Part shown: in pieces, positions 18,217-27,635 of the stretch | Numbering within the stretch: the first letter of the stretch is position 1 | Layout of the letters: the number at the start of each line of letters is the position of its first letter | Source of the DNA: Anabaena sphaerica FACHB-251 | GTDB lineage: Bacteria > Cyanobacteriota > Cyanobacteriia > Cyanobacteriales > Nostocaceae | NCBI RefSeq assembly: GCF_014696825.1 | Contig: NZ_JACJQU010000002.1 | Coordinates: 372,001-436,000 of the forward strand | Reading direction: 5' to 3' | DNA: 64,000 nucleotides | Notes under the pieces: model-generated | What the model was told of the DNA's origin: nothing | The model's database searches: none | Seen by the model: the letters and a program-made list of their open reading frames with translations, nothing else | Program-made: the position numbers and the translations under genes

Positions 18217-18681
18217 TTAAATTTCATACAAATCACCATCTCGATGTGTGAAAATCCATCTTCCATCATCACTAGATTTAGCAATTAAATCATCATCTGG
18301 ATAATATACTACTTCTCCTGGGGTTCTATCTCCAACTTCCAAATAAATTACAACTGCTTGAGATTTATTGACAAGTTGATGTCCATCGGCTTCTGCTGCT
18401 GGGAAACCTGCCATCATTCCCGGTGTGAGAATTTGCTCACCTGTATTAGTAACCAAAGTCGCTTCACCTTGAATAATATAAATAAACTCATCTTGTTGAA
18501 GATGCCAATGTCTCAATGCTGAACAACTTCCTGGTGCTAGAGTGACTAAGTTCACACCAAAATTGTTTAATCCGACTGCGTTTCCTAAAGCTTGTTTAAC
18601 TCGTCCCATGAGCCGAGATTTAAAGACTTCTGGATAAACAGAAGTTGTTCGATGAGGTACATTGTCTGGATTAATAATCAT
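18217..18681 (-). CDS. Cupin-domain protein
   Basis: 154 residues with one conserved-barrel (cupin) domain. Motif 1 is visible as LRHWHLQQDEFIYIIQG (H-x-H ... E ... G, metal ligands) and motif 2 near PAAEADGHQLVN. Such proteins range from small-molecule isomerases and dioxygenases to storage or regulatory binding proteins; nothing here decides between them. Start codon ATG at 18681, four bases after the GNAT stop, so translation is probably coupled. Confidence 0.8.
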   Translation of the reverse strand: MIINPDNVPHRTTSVYPEVFKSRLMGRVKQALGNAVGLNNFGVNLVTLAPGSCSALRHWHLQQDEFIYIIQGEATLVTNTGEQILTPGMMAGFPAAEADGHQLVNKSQAVVIYLEVGDRTPGEVVYYPDDDLIAKSSDDGRWIFTHRDGDLYEI

Positions 18682-18685
18682 GATT

Positions 18686-19111
18686 TTATTCCGCAGATAA
18701 TGGGTGATAACGTCGCATTAATTTAATTCCATCTACATCATGTATAAACCCCCAACGCTCATAAAATCTAATCATTTCAGGTAAACAGTAAAGAGAAATA
18801 TTCTCCACTTCTTGCAACTGGGGGTGATTAATTACTGCATCTAATAATTTAGCACCAAAATCCATTTTTCTATATTCAGGTTTAATAATTACATCATACA
18901 GAGTTCCGCGATAAACAAAATCTGTAAGCAAGCGGCAAAAACCTATTAATTCTTCCTCATCACTGACAAAAGCAATAATTAAATCTGATGCCTCTAGCAT
19001 CTTAACAACACGCTGGTATGTTCTATCTTTGCTCCAAAATTCATTTTTATATAATTCCACAAGTTCGTAAATTTGCTTTTCATTTAACTGGTTAACAATT
19101 TTATAATTCAT
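18686..19111 (-). CDS. GNAT-family N-acetyltransferase
   Basis: 141 residues, one acetyltransferase domain using acetyl-CoA. The acetyl-CoA binding region (motif A) is at DVIIKPEYRKMDFGAKLLDA, though the usual R/QxxGxG/A is slightly altered. The C-terminal PEMIRFYERWGF is the common motif B end (FYexxGF). The acceptor is unknown. First gene of the minus-strand run GNAT, cupin, phosphatase-like, hydrolase. Confidence 0.82.
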   Translation of the reverse strand: MNYKIVNQLNEKQIYELVELYKNEFWSKDRTYQRVVKMLEASDLIIAFVSDEEELIGFCRLLTDFVYRGTLYDVIIKPEYRKMDFGAKLLDAVINHPQLQEVENISLYCLPEMIRFYERWGFIHDVDGIKLMRRYHPLSAE

Positions 19112-19226
19112 AGTTAATTTTCCATTAAATTAATTCACAGCCATAAAATTAGGGATCAAGTTGATTATTTGGATCATTTTATTCTAAAATATAGAATGAT
19201 TCAATAATTATATTAAACATAGCAAA

Positions 19227-19883
19227 ATGACGCAACTCACCTTAGTAATCGGTAATAAAAATTATTCATCCTGGTCATTACGTCCTTGGCTAGTAATGAA
19301 ACAATTTGGATTAGAATTTGAGGAAATTAGGATTCCTCTCTATACTCCTGAATCCACATCTCAACTTCAGCTATATTCTGCATCTGGGAAAGTCCCTGTA
19401 TTGTTACACGATCAAGTAACAGTGTGGGATTCTTTAGCCATTTGCGAGTATCTAGCGGAAACATTTTCTCATTTACCATGCTGGCCAGAAAATAAACTAG
19501 CCAGAGCATTAGCACGTTCTATCAGCGCCGAAATGCACTCTGGATTTCAAAATTTGCGTCAAAATATGCCCATGAATTGCCGCAATAAATATCCAGGTAA
19601 AGGTTTGGCATTGGGTGTACAAAAAGATATTAATCGCATAACTGATATTTGGGAAGAATGTCAACAAAGTTTTGGTGTAAATGGCCAGTTTTTATTTGGT
19701 GATTTTACCATTGCTGATGCTATGTTTGCCCCAGTAGTCATGCGGTTTATTGCTTACGATGTCGCACTAGATGCAATTTCTAGGAATTATGTAAAGGCAA
19801 TTTATGAACTTCCTGCAATGCAAGAATGGATCACATCAGCGAAAAGGGAGATGGAAGTAATCTCAAAATTTGAGTTTTCGTGA
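19227..19883 (+). CDS. Glutathione S-transferase family protein
   Basis: 218 residues with an N-terminal thioredoxin-like domain (GNKNYSSWSLRPWLVMK, with a serine in the usual catalytic position, and GKVPVLL with the cis-proline) and an all-helical C-terminal domain. The early WDSLAICEYLAE segment holds the glutathione-contact Ser/Glu. Likely detoxification or thiol chemistry. ATG at 19227, no strong ribosome binding site. Divergent from the GNAT run across a 115-base gap. Confidence 0.88.
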   Translation: MTQLTLVIGNKNYSSWSLRPWLVMKQFGLEFEEIRIPLYTPESTSQLQLYSASGKVPVLLHDQVTVWDSLAICEYLAETFSHLPCWPENKLARALARSISAEMHSGFQNLRQNMPMNCRNKYPGKGLALGVQKDINRITDIWEECQQSFGVNGQFLFGDFTIADAMFAPVVMRFIAYDVALDAISRNYVKAIYELPAMQEWITSAKREMEVISKFEFS

Positions 19884-20016
19884 TTGGCATTCTAATATGA
19901 GTATTTCACAATAACCTTCATTTTTACATGAGAGTAAATGCACCAAATTTGCACATACTAGGTGATAATCATTGAAGACATTAATAAAATCTAAATCATC
20001 GAGGAGTAAATTAATC

Positions 20017-20496
20017 ATGTACCGTCTCAGAGCATTTTCACGGCCACTACAAAGAATTATTTTGGCAATATTCTTAACACTGACTATCTGTTTAATACTT
20101 CCTGGGGTGACTTGGGCTACTGGTTTAGGGGTTGAGTCAGGTTATCTTAGTTCTTGTCCAGCTTCAGACAACTGTGTTGTTAGCCAAAATGCTGATGCTA
20201 AACACGCTATTGAGCCAATTATTTATCATGTAGATCGTGATCAAGCCAAGGAAACCTTACTCAAAGTTCTCACCGTTGTTCCCCGGACAGAAGTTATAGA
20301 ACAAACAGATAATTATATCCATGCACTTTCTAAAAGCCGCATCTTTAAATTTGTTGATGATGTAGAGTTTTATTTACCAGGTGATGAGTCAGTAATTCAT
20401 ATCCGTTCAGCATCTCGTGTGGGAGAGTCGGATCTTGGTGTCAACCGCAGACGTATGGAACAAATTCGTCTGGCTTTGCTTGATTTAAACATTTGA
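20017..20496 (+). CDS. Secreted DUF1499-family protein
   Basis: About 159 residues. An N-terminal signal segment (RIILAIFLTLTICLILPGVTWA) is followed by a DUF1499-like domain that begins LSSCPASDNCVVSQ and contains FKFVDDVEFYLPGDESVIHIRSASRVG and the end motif LGVNRRRMEQIR. Members are photosynthetic-organism proteins of unknown biochemical role, often lumenal or periplasmic. The frame opens with TTG at 19972, but GAGGAG at 20001-20006 points to the ATG at 20017. Confidence 0.8.
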   Translation: MYRLRAFSRPLQRIILAIFLTLTICLILPGVTWATGLGVESGYLSSCPASDNCVVSQNADAKHAIEPIIYHVDRDQAKETLLKVLTVVPRTEVIEQTDNYIHALSKSRIFKFVDDVEFYLPGDESVIHIRSASRVGESDLGVNRRRMEQIRLALLDLNI

Positions 20497-20689
20497 TTTG
20501 ATCAGGTATATCATGTTTAGTAGCAGGTGTCACTGATGCGTTTGAATTGATGATACTGTGTGATTCTTGAGGCAAATTTAGCGATCGCCTGACTTGGGAA
20601 ATGCGATCGCCTTTCATAGACAATCTTTTAGTTTAATGACTATGGGTTTGTTGAAGTTGAATCCTAATCATAATCATTTACTCATCAAC

Positions 20690-21253
20690 TCACTTTTGAT
20701 TATGAACTTGAGACAAGGGAGTTAACAAACCATCAATGCTGACAAAATTTTTCTGCTGATGATATTCTTTAATTCCCTGTTCACCTTTCTTATTAGCCCA
20801 GTTAACTAAACTTTCTCTTTGTCCTTGATATTCATAAAGTGGAACAGCCAAACCGCAGGAAGTTTGTACACGTTCAATATCCGCAACAATTATTTGTCGA
20901 GTTCCCGGTATAGGAGAAAATAAAGAATAGAGAAAATCCCATTCTGGGGAAGTAGGTAAAATCGTCTTTCCCTGACCATAAAGACGGAGAATAGAAGGTG
21001 GTTCTTGAAAAGCACAAAACATAAATGTAATTCTGCCATTTTCTAGCAGATGAGCGGAAGTTTCATTACCACTACCTGTTACATCTAAGTAAGCAACGCG
21101 ATTTTGGGAAAGAATACGAAAGCTTTCTAAACCTTTGGGAGAAAGGTTAACATGGCCTGTATGACTTAAAGGCGCAGTACCAACAAAAAACATCTGTTGA
21201 TTTGCAATAAATTTTTGCAATTCTTCAGTAATAGAGTCAAAAACTTTAGCCAT
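20690..21253 (-). CDS. Pyridoxamine 5'-phosphate oxidase-family (FMN split-barrel) protein
   Basis: 187 residues of the flavin-binding split-barrel fold: QMFFVGTAPLSHTGHVNLSPKG at the N-terminus (FMN phosphate contact) and ITFMFCAFQEPPSILRLYGQGK in the middle. This subgroup is distinct from true PdxH and is annotated as putative flavin or heme-linked oxidoreductases. It is monocistronic and convergent with the DUF1499 gene. Confidence 0.78.
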   Translation of the reverse strand: MAKVFDSITEELQKFIANQQMFFVGTAPLSHTGHVNLSPKGLESFRILSQNRVAYLDVTGSGNETSAHLLENGRITFMFCAFQEPPSILRLYGQGKTILPTSPEWDFLYSLFSPIPGTRQIIVADIERVQTSCGLAVPLYEYQGQRESLVNWANKKGEQGIKEYHQQKNFVSIDGLLTPLSQVHNQK

Positions 21254-21461
21254 AAACAGTCTAATAGATGGTGATAGTTTTTGCGGATTTGTTATTTTCT
21301 AAGTAAGTATTCAGAATCCAGAATTCAAATAATTACAGCTTTTAGAGTCTACCTTGATGATTTGTAGAAAAACTCACTTCTCTATATTCATGATTTGACA
21401 AGCATTCTGACTCCTGATTTCTGAATTCTTACTTTTCCACTATGACAACAAAGCTTAACTC

Positions 21462-22406
21462 GTGATGGAAATGCCGTCAATCTTTCTATCTCCACCTACA
21501 CAAAAAATTAATAGTCAAATCGCTGATCGTGTTGGTGTTGAGTTATACGTATTACGCCTTGACCTCATGCACCCACAGGTTAACGGTAATAAGTGGTTCA
21601 AGCTGAAATACAACCTTTTGTCAGCCAAGGAGAAAAATTTATCAACCATACTCACTTTTGGGGGTGCTTATTCTAACCATATTTTTGCCACCGTAGCCGC
21701 AGGAGATCTTTTTGGTTTTCGCACCATTGGGGTAATTCGTGGAGAAGAGACTTTACCCCTTAATCCTACACTGGGTTTTGCGGTAGAAAAAGGGATGCAT
21801 CTGGTGTATTGCGATCGCGCAACTTACCGACAACGCCACACAACCCAACTACAGGAAGACTTAAAGCAACGCTTCGGTGAAGTGTTAATCATTCCCGAAG
21901 GAGGTAGCAACCTTAACGGTGTGCGTGGTTGTACAGAAATAATGCAAAATTTAGACGCATTTGATACTATTTGCCTAACCTGTGGAACAGCCACAACACT
22001 AGCCGGTATTGCCCTATCATTACATTCAAAACAGAGAATTATTGGCTTTCCTGTATTAAAAGGTGGAGAATTTCTGGCTGCGGAAATTGAAAGTTTAATA
22101 AACAATTATCTCACATCTGGTTTACCAGCACCCGTTGATAATCCCGCACCTTGGCAACTGGTATATGATTACCATTTTGGAGGTTATGCAAAATTTAATC
22201 AAGAATTAATCATGTTTTGCCAAAAATTTACCCAAGAACATAACATACCCCTAGATTACGTATATACGGGAAAAATGTTCTATGGAGTCATGAACTTACT
22301 ACAGCAGGGATTTTTTCAACCAGGCCGTCTACTATTAATACATACTGGCGGTTTACAGGGAAATCTCGGCATTCAAGAAAAATTACTTAAGAAAAGATTT
22401 AATTAA
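21462..22406 (+). CDS. PLP-dependent deaminase/desulfhydrase (ACC deaminase / D-cysteine desulfhydrase family)
   Basis: 314 residues of the fold-II PLP family. The expected Schiff-base lysine is in NKWFKLKYN, followed by the GGAYSNH substrate/cofactor loop, IPEGGSN and the phosphate-binding TCGTATTLAG segment. Family members act on 1-aminocyclopropane-1-carboxylate or D-cysteine; the sequence alone does not separate them, though D-cysteine desulfhydrase-type is the common form in bacteria. The start is GTG at 21462 or the ATG immediately after it; no ribosome binding site is seen. Confidence 0.82.
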   Translation: MMEMPSIFLSPPTQKINSQIADRVGVELYVLRLDLMHPQVNGNKWFKLKYNLLSAKEKNLSTILTFGGAYSNHIFATVAAGDLFGFRTIGVIRGEETLPLNPTLGFAVEKGMHLVYCDRATYRQRHTTQLQEDLKQRFGEVLIIPEGGSNLNGVRGCTEIMQNLDAFDTICLTCGTATTLAGIALSLHSKQRIIGFPVLKGGEFLAAEIESLINNYLTSGLPAPVDNPAPWQLVYDYHFGGYAKFNQELIMFCQKFTQEHNIPLDYVYTGKMFYGVMNLLQQGFFQPGRLLLIHTGGLQGNLGIQEKLLKKRFN

Positions 22407-22519
22407 AGTAACTTTTAAGAAATCAGAACTACCCTAGCTGATAAATATAATATCCAGTGCTTTGGAAAGATAGCTACTCATATTTACAAAATTTCTGATT
22501 CAAAAAGGAGACAATATTC

Positions 22520-23881
22520 ATGGTGACAGTATCTCCAACTAACAAAACAGCTAATTATCCACCGGGACCAAAATCTCACCCCTTATTAGGTATCCTTCCT
22601 GACTATGCCGCAGATCCCATAGGCTTTATGAGTCGGAGTGCCAAAGATTACGGTGATATCGTTCTTTGGAAAGGACCTGCATTTTCAGTTTATCAACTCA
22701 ACCACCCTGATTATATTGAAGAGGTGCTAGTCAAAAAGAACAGTCAATTTAAGAAGCATCAAACCTTTCAAATCTTGCAGCGAATTTGGGGTAATGGACT
22801 TTTAGTAAGTGAAGGAGAATTTTGGCAGCGTCAACGACGACTAATGCAACCAGCTTTTCATCGAGAACGGATTTTTTCCTACGGTGAGGTGATGGTTGAC
22901 TACACTAAAAGAATGTTAAAAAATTGGCATGAAGGTGAAAGTCGGGATATTCACGAAGACATGATGCACCTCACCTTAGAAGTTGTTGCCAAAACATTAT
23001 TTGGAACTGAATTAATAGCAGAAGTTAAACAAGTCGAAAAGGCTATGCAGGTTAGCATAGAATACTTTGAAACCCGCAACAGTAATATGTTGTTATATTT
23101 TCTTCCTGATTGGGTTCCAATTCCTCTCAATCTACGTTATCAAAAAGCAGTACAGCAATTTGATAATTTGATTTATCGCATTATTCAACAAAAGCGAGAA
23201 AGTGCTGAAGATGCAGGTGATTTGCTGTCCATGCTGCTGCATATTCAAGATGAAGATGGCACAAGCATGAGTGATAAACAAATCCGAGATGAATTGATTA
23301 CCCTATTGATAGCAGGTCATGAAACCACAGCTTTAGCATTATCTTGGACGTGGTATTTATTATCTCAACATCCCGACATTGAGCAAAAATTACAGACAGA
23401 ATTACAGACAGTATTAGCTGGCAGAACACCCACTTTTGCTGACTTACCCAAGTTGATTTACACCGAAAGGGTAATTACGGAAGTAATGCGGTTATACCCA
23501 CCTGTTTGGGCGATGAGTCGCCAAGTAGTGGAAGATTGCGAAGTTGCTGGTTATCCTCTACGTGCTGGTGATGGTATTGTTATGAGTCAGTGGGTCATGC
23601 ATCGTGATCCACGCTATTTTGACCAACCTGAAATTTTTAACCCTGACCGATGGGAAAATGATTTAGCCAAGAAATTACCAACCTTTGCTTATTTTCCCTT
23701 TGCTGGTGGTCCAAGAATATGCATTGGTCAATCTTTTGCAAAAATGGAAGCAGTGCTAATCTTAGCTACTATTGCCCAAAATTTCCAATTAACCTTAGTA
23801 CCAAATCAGGAAATTGTACCTTGGCCTGCGTTTACATTGCGTCCTAAATATGGCGTGAAAATGTTAATTAATCACAGGTAA
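22520..23881 (+). CDS. Cytochrome P450 (CYP110-like)
   Basis: A heme monooxygenase of 453 residues. The I-helix oxygen-activation motif is A265-GHETT, the ExxR motif is in TEVMRLYPP, and the heme-ligating cysteine is C401 in FPFAGGPRICIGQ. N-terminal PPGPKSHPLLG is the proline-rich hinge. There is no membrane anchor, as expected for a soluble class I enzyme. It resembles the CYP110 family that is widespread in filamentous cyanobacteria and oxidises fatty acids or terpenoids. The ribosome binding site AAAGGAG lies just before the ATG. A hairpin follows the stop. Confidence 0.93.
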   Translation: MVTVSPTNKTANYPPGPKSHPLLGILPDYAADPIGFMSRSAKDYGDIVLWKGPAFSVYQLNHPDYIEEVLVKKNSQFKKHQTFQILQRIWGNGLLVSEGEFWQRQRRLMQPAFHRERIFSYGEVMVDYTKRMLKNWHEGESRDIHEDMMHLTLEVVAKTLFGTELIAEVKQVEKAMQVSIEYFETRNSNMLLYFLPDWVPIPLNLRYQKAVQQFDNLIYRIIQQKRESAEDAGDLLSMLLHIQDEDGTSMSDKQIRDELITLLIAGHETTALALSWTWYLLSQHPDIEQKLQTELQTVLAGRTPTFADLPKLIYTERVITEVMRLYPPVWAMSRQVVEDCEVAGYPLRAGDGIVMSQWVMHRDPRYFDQPEIFNPDRWENDLAKKLPTFAYFPFAGGPRICIGQSFAKMEAVLILATIAQNFQLTLVPNQEIVPWPAFTLRPKYGVKMLINHR

Positions 23882-23895
23882 TTGCTTTTTATATA

Positions 23896-23928
23896 AAATC
23901 CCCAACTTCTCTAAAAAGTCGGGGATTT
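23896..23928 (+). terminator. Hairpin after the P450 gene
   Basis: AAATCCCC and ACTT (23896-23908) pair with AAGT and GGGGATTT (23916-23928), with one mismatch and a seven-base loop. It is another copy of the ATCCCC-ACTTCT hairpin found through the window and is well placed to end the P450 transcript. Confidence 0.55.
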
Positions 23929-23974
23929 GAACTTATGCTATATCTATTGATTCCTGATTTTACAAGTATCCTGA

Positions 23975-24397
23975 CTATAAAGCCACATCATGTTTTTTAG
24001 CAATTTGAGTCAGTTGCTCATACTGATGTTGCGATGCTTTCGCTAATATTGCTTCTGCTTGCTCTGGGTCAGTACCATCTTTAGGAATTAAAAATTTAAC
24101 ATAAAGTGAAACAAAATCAACAATAGCTGCTAAACCTGACAAATTATGTTTATCAGATTGTTTTCCAGCAATTACAGCTACTAAACCTGCTCTAATTGGG
24201 TCTGGTTTCACTTTCATGAATTGGTCAATCAGTTGTTTTAAATAATCTTCTGGTGCTAAATTTTTCAACTTATTCGCATCAGGTTTAAATTCTAATCCTG
24301 CGGCTTTAGCTTGTTCTAAAACACACCATTCCGTAAATTCTTGCAGCGCGATATCAGGAAGTTTAGGAAGATATTGGTACAGTTCTAAATTAGACAC
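23975..24397 (-). CDS. Conserved-looking hypothetical protein
   Basis: 140 mostly helical residues without membrane segments or cysteine motifs: MSNLELYQYLPKLPDIALQE at the start and a hydrophobic helix LSGLAAIVDFVSLYVKFLI near 85-105. I do not recognise a family. It is convergent with the P450 gene across a 93-base gap that holds the hairpin. Confidence 0.6.
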   Translation of the reverse strand: MSNLELYQYLPKLPDIALQEFTEWCVLEQAKAAGLEFKPDANKLKNLAPEDYLKQLIDQFMKVKPDPIRAGLVAVIAGKQSDKHNLSGLAAIVDFVSLYVKFLIPKDGTDPEQAEAILAKASQHQYEQLTQIAKKHDVAL

Positions 24398-24664
24398 AGG
24401 CTTACACCAATTTTAGATTGTTAGATTGCCAAATTTCATAGTTAGGTTATTTTGTTCACTGGAAACAATCCAACCTATAAACTATGTAAAATGCAGTTTT
24501 TTCAATTGCATCAAGTCCACCCTAACCCACTGTTTAATAGAGTTTTGTAGTGCAACCAACAATCTGCTCTTGATTTAGGTTTGATTCCCCCAACCCCCCT
24601 TAAAAAGCAGGGCTGTTTCATTCCCTAAAACAGGTAAAATAGCAAGTGTTGAGGGAGTAAAATT

Positions 24665-24884
24665 ATGGGTGCTTCTCTGATGGAACATCTGCGGCAAGTG
24701 GAAGACTTCAGAACGACTGATGCTCGAAGACATCCACTCTGGCTGGTATTGCTGTTTGTAATAATGGGAACAATGAGTGGATATGTCGGGTATCGAGCAT
24801 CGAGGGATGAGAGTTAAACGCCATCGTCAAGTATTGATCAAAAAGTTTGAAATCCCAAAACATGGTGTTGCCTCATACTCAACG
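24665..24884 (+). pseudogene. ISAs1-type transposase remnant, frameshifted
   Basis: The first 46 codons (MGASLMEHLRQVEDFRT..., HPLWLVLLFVIMGTMSGYVGYRA) match the N-terminus of ISAs1/H-repeat transposases, and a stop follows at 24815. The next family residues (VKRHRQVLIKKFEIPKHGVASYST) continue in another frame from about 24812 to 24884. One extra base near 24806-24811 therefore broke the reading frame. Everything after SYST is missing and is replaced by unrelated sequence. No right end or target duplication was found. Confidence 0.75.
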
Positions 24885-25199
24885 AGTTTCTATGCCGAAC
24901 CTTCCCAGTCAGAAACTTCTCTACCTCCTGGTTTGGAATCTTATTACCAACAGCATTTACAAAAAATGCTGGACTTGACAGATGAAGATTTTGCTCTAGC
25001 AGTATTGAAAGTTTTAGCACAGCAAACACAACCTATCTCTGTTGCTGCTATAGCGGAAATTCTGGATACAGATGAATATGAAATAGAAGAGGTGTTAGAA
25101 AAATGGTCAGAATTTTTAACCCAGAAATCTATCGCAGGGACTATTTACTACAGCCTCTATCATTCTATTTTTCGTGATGCCATGAAAAATATCATGTAA
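24885..25199 (+). pseudogene. STAND-type ATPase fragment
   Basis: An open stretch continuous with the transposase tail (one frame from 24777 to 25199) that encodes LPPGLESYYQQHLQKM, LKVLAQQTQPISVAAIAE, WSEFL and YSLYHSIFRD. This pattern is the winged-helix region that follows the NTPase core in NACHT/NB-ARC proteins, which usually precedes WD40 or TPR repeats. The ATPase core and the repeat domain are absent, so this is a fragment. It could be expressed as part of a chimeric 140-residue protein, but I would not expect function. Confidence 0.6.
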
Positions 25200-25380
25200 A
25201 TAAGGGAATACACACATACAGAGCTTCATCATTATTTGGCGAAATTGTATTTTCTATCTAAAGATAGATTTTTATTGAATTTTAAATTCAACAAGAAATT
25301 TAATTCTCTCGTAAGATTGATGAAATAAATTTTTAATTCAATTAAGGTGGAAGCAGAAAGTAGAGCGGAAAAATATTCAG

Positions 25381-25746
25381 ATGAAGATCCTTGATTTTGC
25401 TATTTCTAGATTGCGGTTAGCCTCTAGATTTATATTTGTAGCTTTTGCCTGTGCGTTCATATTTTTATTTAATGCTTTTCCGGCTTTAGCTATTAGTAGT
25501 TATCAGAGTGAACCAACAGAAGGACCAACACAACTATTGGAAACTCAACGCAGAACTGATGAAGCGGCTCAATCTCCACCGATAGGACTGAAAGAATCTC
25601 AAGAAAAAACAAAGAGAGGACTTAATGAAGTTCAGGGAGATGCTGATATTGACAAGATGAAGCGTCCCGAAAATTCACGAAGTGCAACTTCTGTAGAACA
25701 GGAAGTAGAAGGCTTTTTGGAAAAAGTCACAGGTAGCAACAAGTAA
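25381..25746 (+). CDS. Small secreted/membrane-anchored protein next to stress genes
   Basis: 121 residues: a signal or anchor segment (FIFVAFACAFIFLFNAFPALA, about residues 17-38), then a hydrophilic, probably disordered part rich in Glu, Gln, Lys and Ser, ending VEGFLEKVTGSNK. No catalytic motif. Its position before dps and the ChaB-like gene suggests a stress or cold response role, which is inference. A perfect hairpin (25783-25805) follows. Confidence 0.65.
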   Translation: MKILDFAISRLRLASRFIFVAFACAFIFLFNAFPALAISSYQSEPTEGPTQLLETQRRTDEAAQSPPIGLKESQEKTKRGLNEVQGDADIDKMKRPENSRSATSVEQEVEGFLEKVTGSNK

Positions 25747-25782
25747 ATATCATTTATAACCTATAACAATAACAATAAGAGA

Positions 25783-25805
25783 TCCGACTTCTTCGAGAAG
25801 TCGGA
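25783..25805 (+). terminator. Perfect TCCGACTTCT hairpin
   Basis: TCCGACTTCT (25783-25792) pairs with AGAAGTCGGA (25796-25805) over the loop TCG, 37 bases after the preceding stop. There is no good T-run. It is a variant of the dispersed CCCCGACTTCT hairpin. Confidence 0.5.
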
Positions 25806-26003
25806 CTTCTAATTAGTAGGTATTTAAAAAGTAAAAAAATCTAATATTATGGCTATATTTAGCTTGCTTGAATTAGTAAATAACTTGCTATGTCTTAAGG
25901 ATTATTCCTAAATATACAAAATAAATTTGATGTTTAATCTTACCTTTGATTGATGTAATTAATGCCGATATTTTGAGAAATTAGTTAATAGTGATGGAAA
26001 ATA

Positions 26004-26549
26004 ATGACCATGAATGCAATCAATATTGGTTTGACAGAAGAACAACGTTACGGTGTAATGAATTTGTTAAATCAAAATTTAGCAGATTCTTATGTACTTG
26101 TAGTAAAAACTAAAAAGTATCATTGGGATGTTGTTGGTCCTCAGTTCCGCACCTTGCATGAACTTTGGGATGAGCAATACAAAGCACTGACTGAGAATAT
26201 TGATGCATTAGCTGAAAGGATTCGTAAGTTAGGAGGTTATCCAACTGGCACAATGGAAGGATTTTTAAAGATTGCTACTCTCAAAGAATATAGTGGCGAA
26301 ATTCCCACAGCAACGGGGATGGTAACTCGATTATTGGAAGATCATGAGCAGGTTATTCGCAATTTAAGAAGTCATGTAGATCAGTGTAGTGAAGAGCTTC
26401 ATGATCAGGGTTCTGCTGACTTTTTGACTGATTTAATGGAACAACATGAGGAGATGGCTTGGATGCTGCGCTCATTTGTTCAAGGACAAGCATTAGAACC
26501 AGATAGTCAACAACAAGCGGTAGGAAATAAAGTCCCTGTGGGTGTGTAG
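26004..26549 (+). CDS. dps: Dps-family DNA-binding ferritin-like protein
   Basis: 181 residues, mini-ferritin that oxidises and stores iron in a dodecameric cage and can protect DNA. Ferroxidase residues are visible in [11 protein letters not shown] (His) and [25 protein letters not shown] (Asp/Glu of the intersubunit site). The C-terminal tail (about 160-181) is short and not especially basic, so DNA binding is uncertain. The next gene starts 44 bases downstream, and the pair is probably one transcript. Confidence 0.9.
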   Translation: MTMNAINIGLTEEQRYGVMNLLNQNLADSYVLVVKTKKYHWDVVGPQFRTLHELWDEQYKALTENIDALAERIRKLGGYPTGTMEGFLKIATLKEYSGEIPTATGMVTRLLEDHEQVIRNLRSHVDQCSEELHDQGSADFLTDLMEQHEEMAWMLRSFVQGQALEPDSQQQAVGNKVPVGV

Positions 26550-26593
26550 TAGAGAATTTTAAACACCAAACACAAAGTACAAGGAGTAAACAA

Positions 26594-27361
26594 GTGCCAG
26601 AAGGATATCAAGCAGAGCGTACCATCTCAGCTGTATTTAAAGAACAGAAGCAAATTGATGATGTAATTCGCCGTTTACTAGATAGAGGTGTACCCAAAGA
26701 TCATATTTCGGTGATGGGCAGAAATTTCCAGTCAGAAACGCGAATTTCTGGTTTCATTACTAAGCGAGATGTAATTTTAGGAGGTTTGAGAACTGGTGCA
26801 ATTTTTGGTTCTTTGTTTGGTTCCTTCCTCAGCTTACTGACAGGTGTAGGAGTATTGTTTATTCCCTTTGTGGGACCGATTGTAGCAGCAGGTCCGATTG
26901 GTGCTGTGTTGCTGGGGGCTGCTAGTGGTGCGATCGCTGGTAGTGCAGGTGCTGGTTTAGTTTCAGTTCTCACTACTTTGGGGATGCCAGAAGACAAAGC
27001 TGCCATTTATCAAACCCGTTTACAAGCGGGAGAGTTTTTATTAATGGCAGAAATTCCCAGCGATCGCACAGGTGAATTTCAACTGCTATTAGAAAGTGCC
27101 GGTGCTGAAGAAATTCACACCATTGGTAAAACACTTGCTCGTCCTTGTCCTGGTCCATGTAACAGCCCAGAAGATTTATCTCCTGAAGTTGGCGCTCATC
27201 TCTCAGAAGAAGCGCAACGGGTATTTATTCAGCGATATAACGCCGTACTCAATGAAACCAATGATGAGTTTACGGCTGAACAATCTGCTTGGGATGCAGT
27301 TCATCAACAATTTGATGAAGATGAGAATGGTGTTTGGTCAAGAGCAAAAGTTGGTGTTTAA
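26594..27361 (+). CDS. General-stress/glycine-zipper protein with ChaB-like C-terminus
   Basis: 255 residues. Residues 1-60 resemble the general-stress 17M-like domain ([32 protein letters not shown]). Residues 65-135 form a Gly/Ala-rich membrane-inserting segment ([18 protein letters not shown], then a run of Gly/Ala). The last 60 residues ([34 protein letters not shown]) look like ChaB. The protein resembles the low-temperature-induced Lti46.2 product of Anabaena, which I recall as linked to a Dps gene. Start is GTG at 26594 with AAGGAG seven bases before it. Confidence 0.72.
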   Translation: MPEGYQAERTISAVFKEQKQIDDVIRRLLDRGVPKDHISVMGRNFQSETRISGFITKRDVILGGLRTGAIFGSLFGSFLSLLTGVGVLFIPFVGPIVAAGPIGAVLLGAASGAIAGSAGAGLVSVLTTLGMPEDKAAIYQTRLQAGEFLLMAEIPSDRTGEFQLLLESAGAEEIHTIGKTLARPCPGPCNSPEDLSPEVGAHLSEEAQRVFIQRYNAVLNETNDEFTAEQSAWDAVHQQFDEDENGVWSRAKVGV

Positions 27362-27377
27362 GTAATAGGTAATGGGG

Positions 27378-27533
27378 TAAGTAAGTCGGCGGGAAAAAAC
27401 CGTAGACGCGTAGCGGCTTCTCGAAGAGTAGTATGTAACAAAAAGTAAATTCACCAAAACCCTCTTCCCCGTTCCCCGTTAAGAGTTCCCTGTTCCCTTG
27501 TCATAACGACAATTTTTAACGCCCACTTACTTA
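27378..27533. mobile_element. MITE-like element, TAAGTAAGT family, copy a
   Basis: 156 bp with ends TAAGTAAGTCGGCG (27378-27391) and CGCCCACTTACTTA (27520-27533), one mismatch in 14. The interior shares GTATGTAACAAAAAGTAAAT and GACAATTTTTAACG blocks with the copies at 34486, 40017 and 58528. Relative to the 34486 copy it has gained about 28 bases (TAGACGCGTAGCGGCTTCTC and following). Confidence 0.8.
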
Positions 27534-27635
27534 ATACTCATTACCCTTTTATAGCTGAATTAATTTTAGTTTCTTTATTTTAATCTTAGTTGCTAAAAAT
27601 TCAGCTATAGCTATTCACAGATATTCGCTAATTCA

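Noticed and set aside
26701-27006. 101-codon minus-strand frame in the ChaB-like gene
   Set aside because: Low-complexity Pro/Ala translation of a Gly/Ala-rich coding segment on the other strand.
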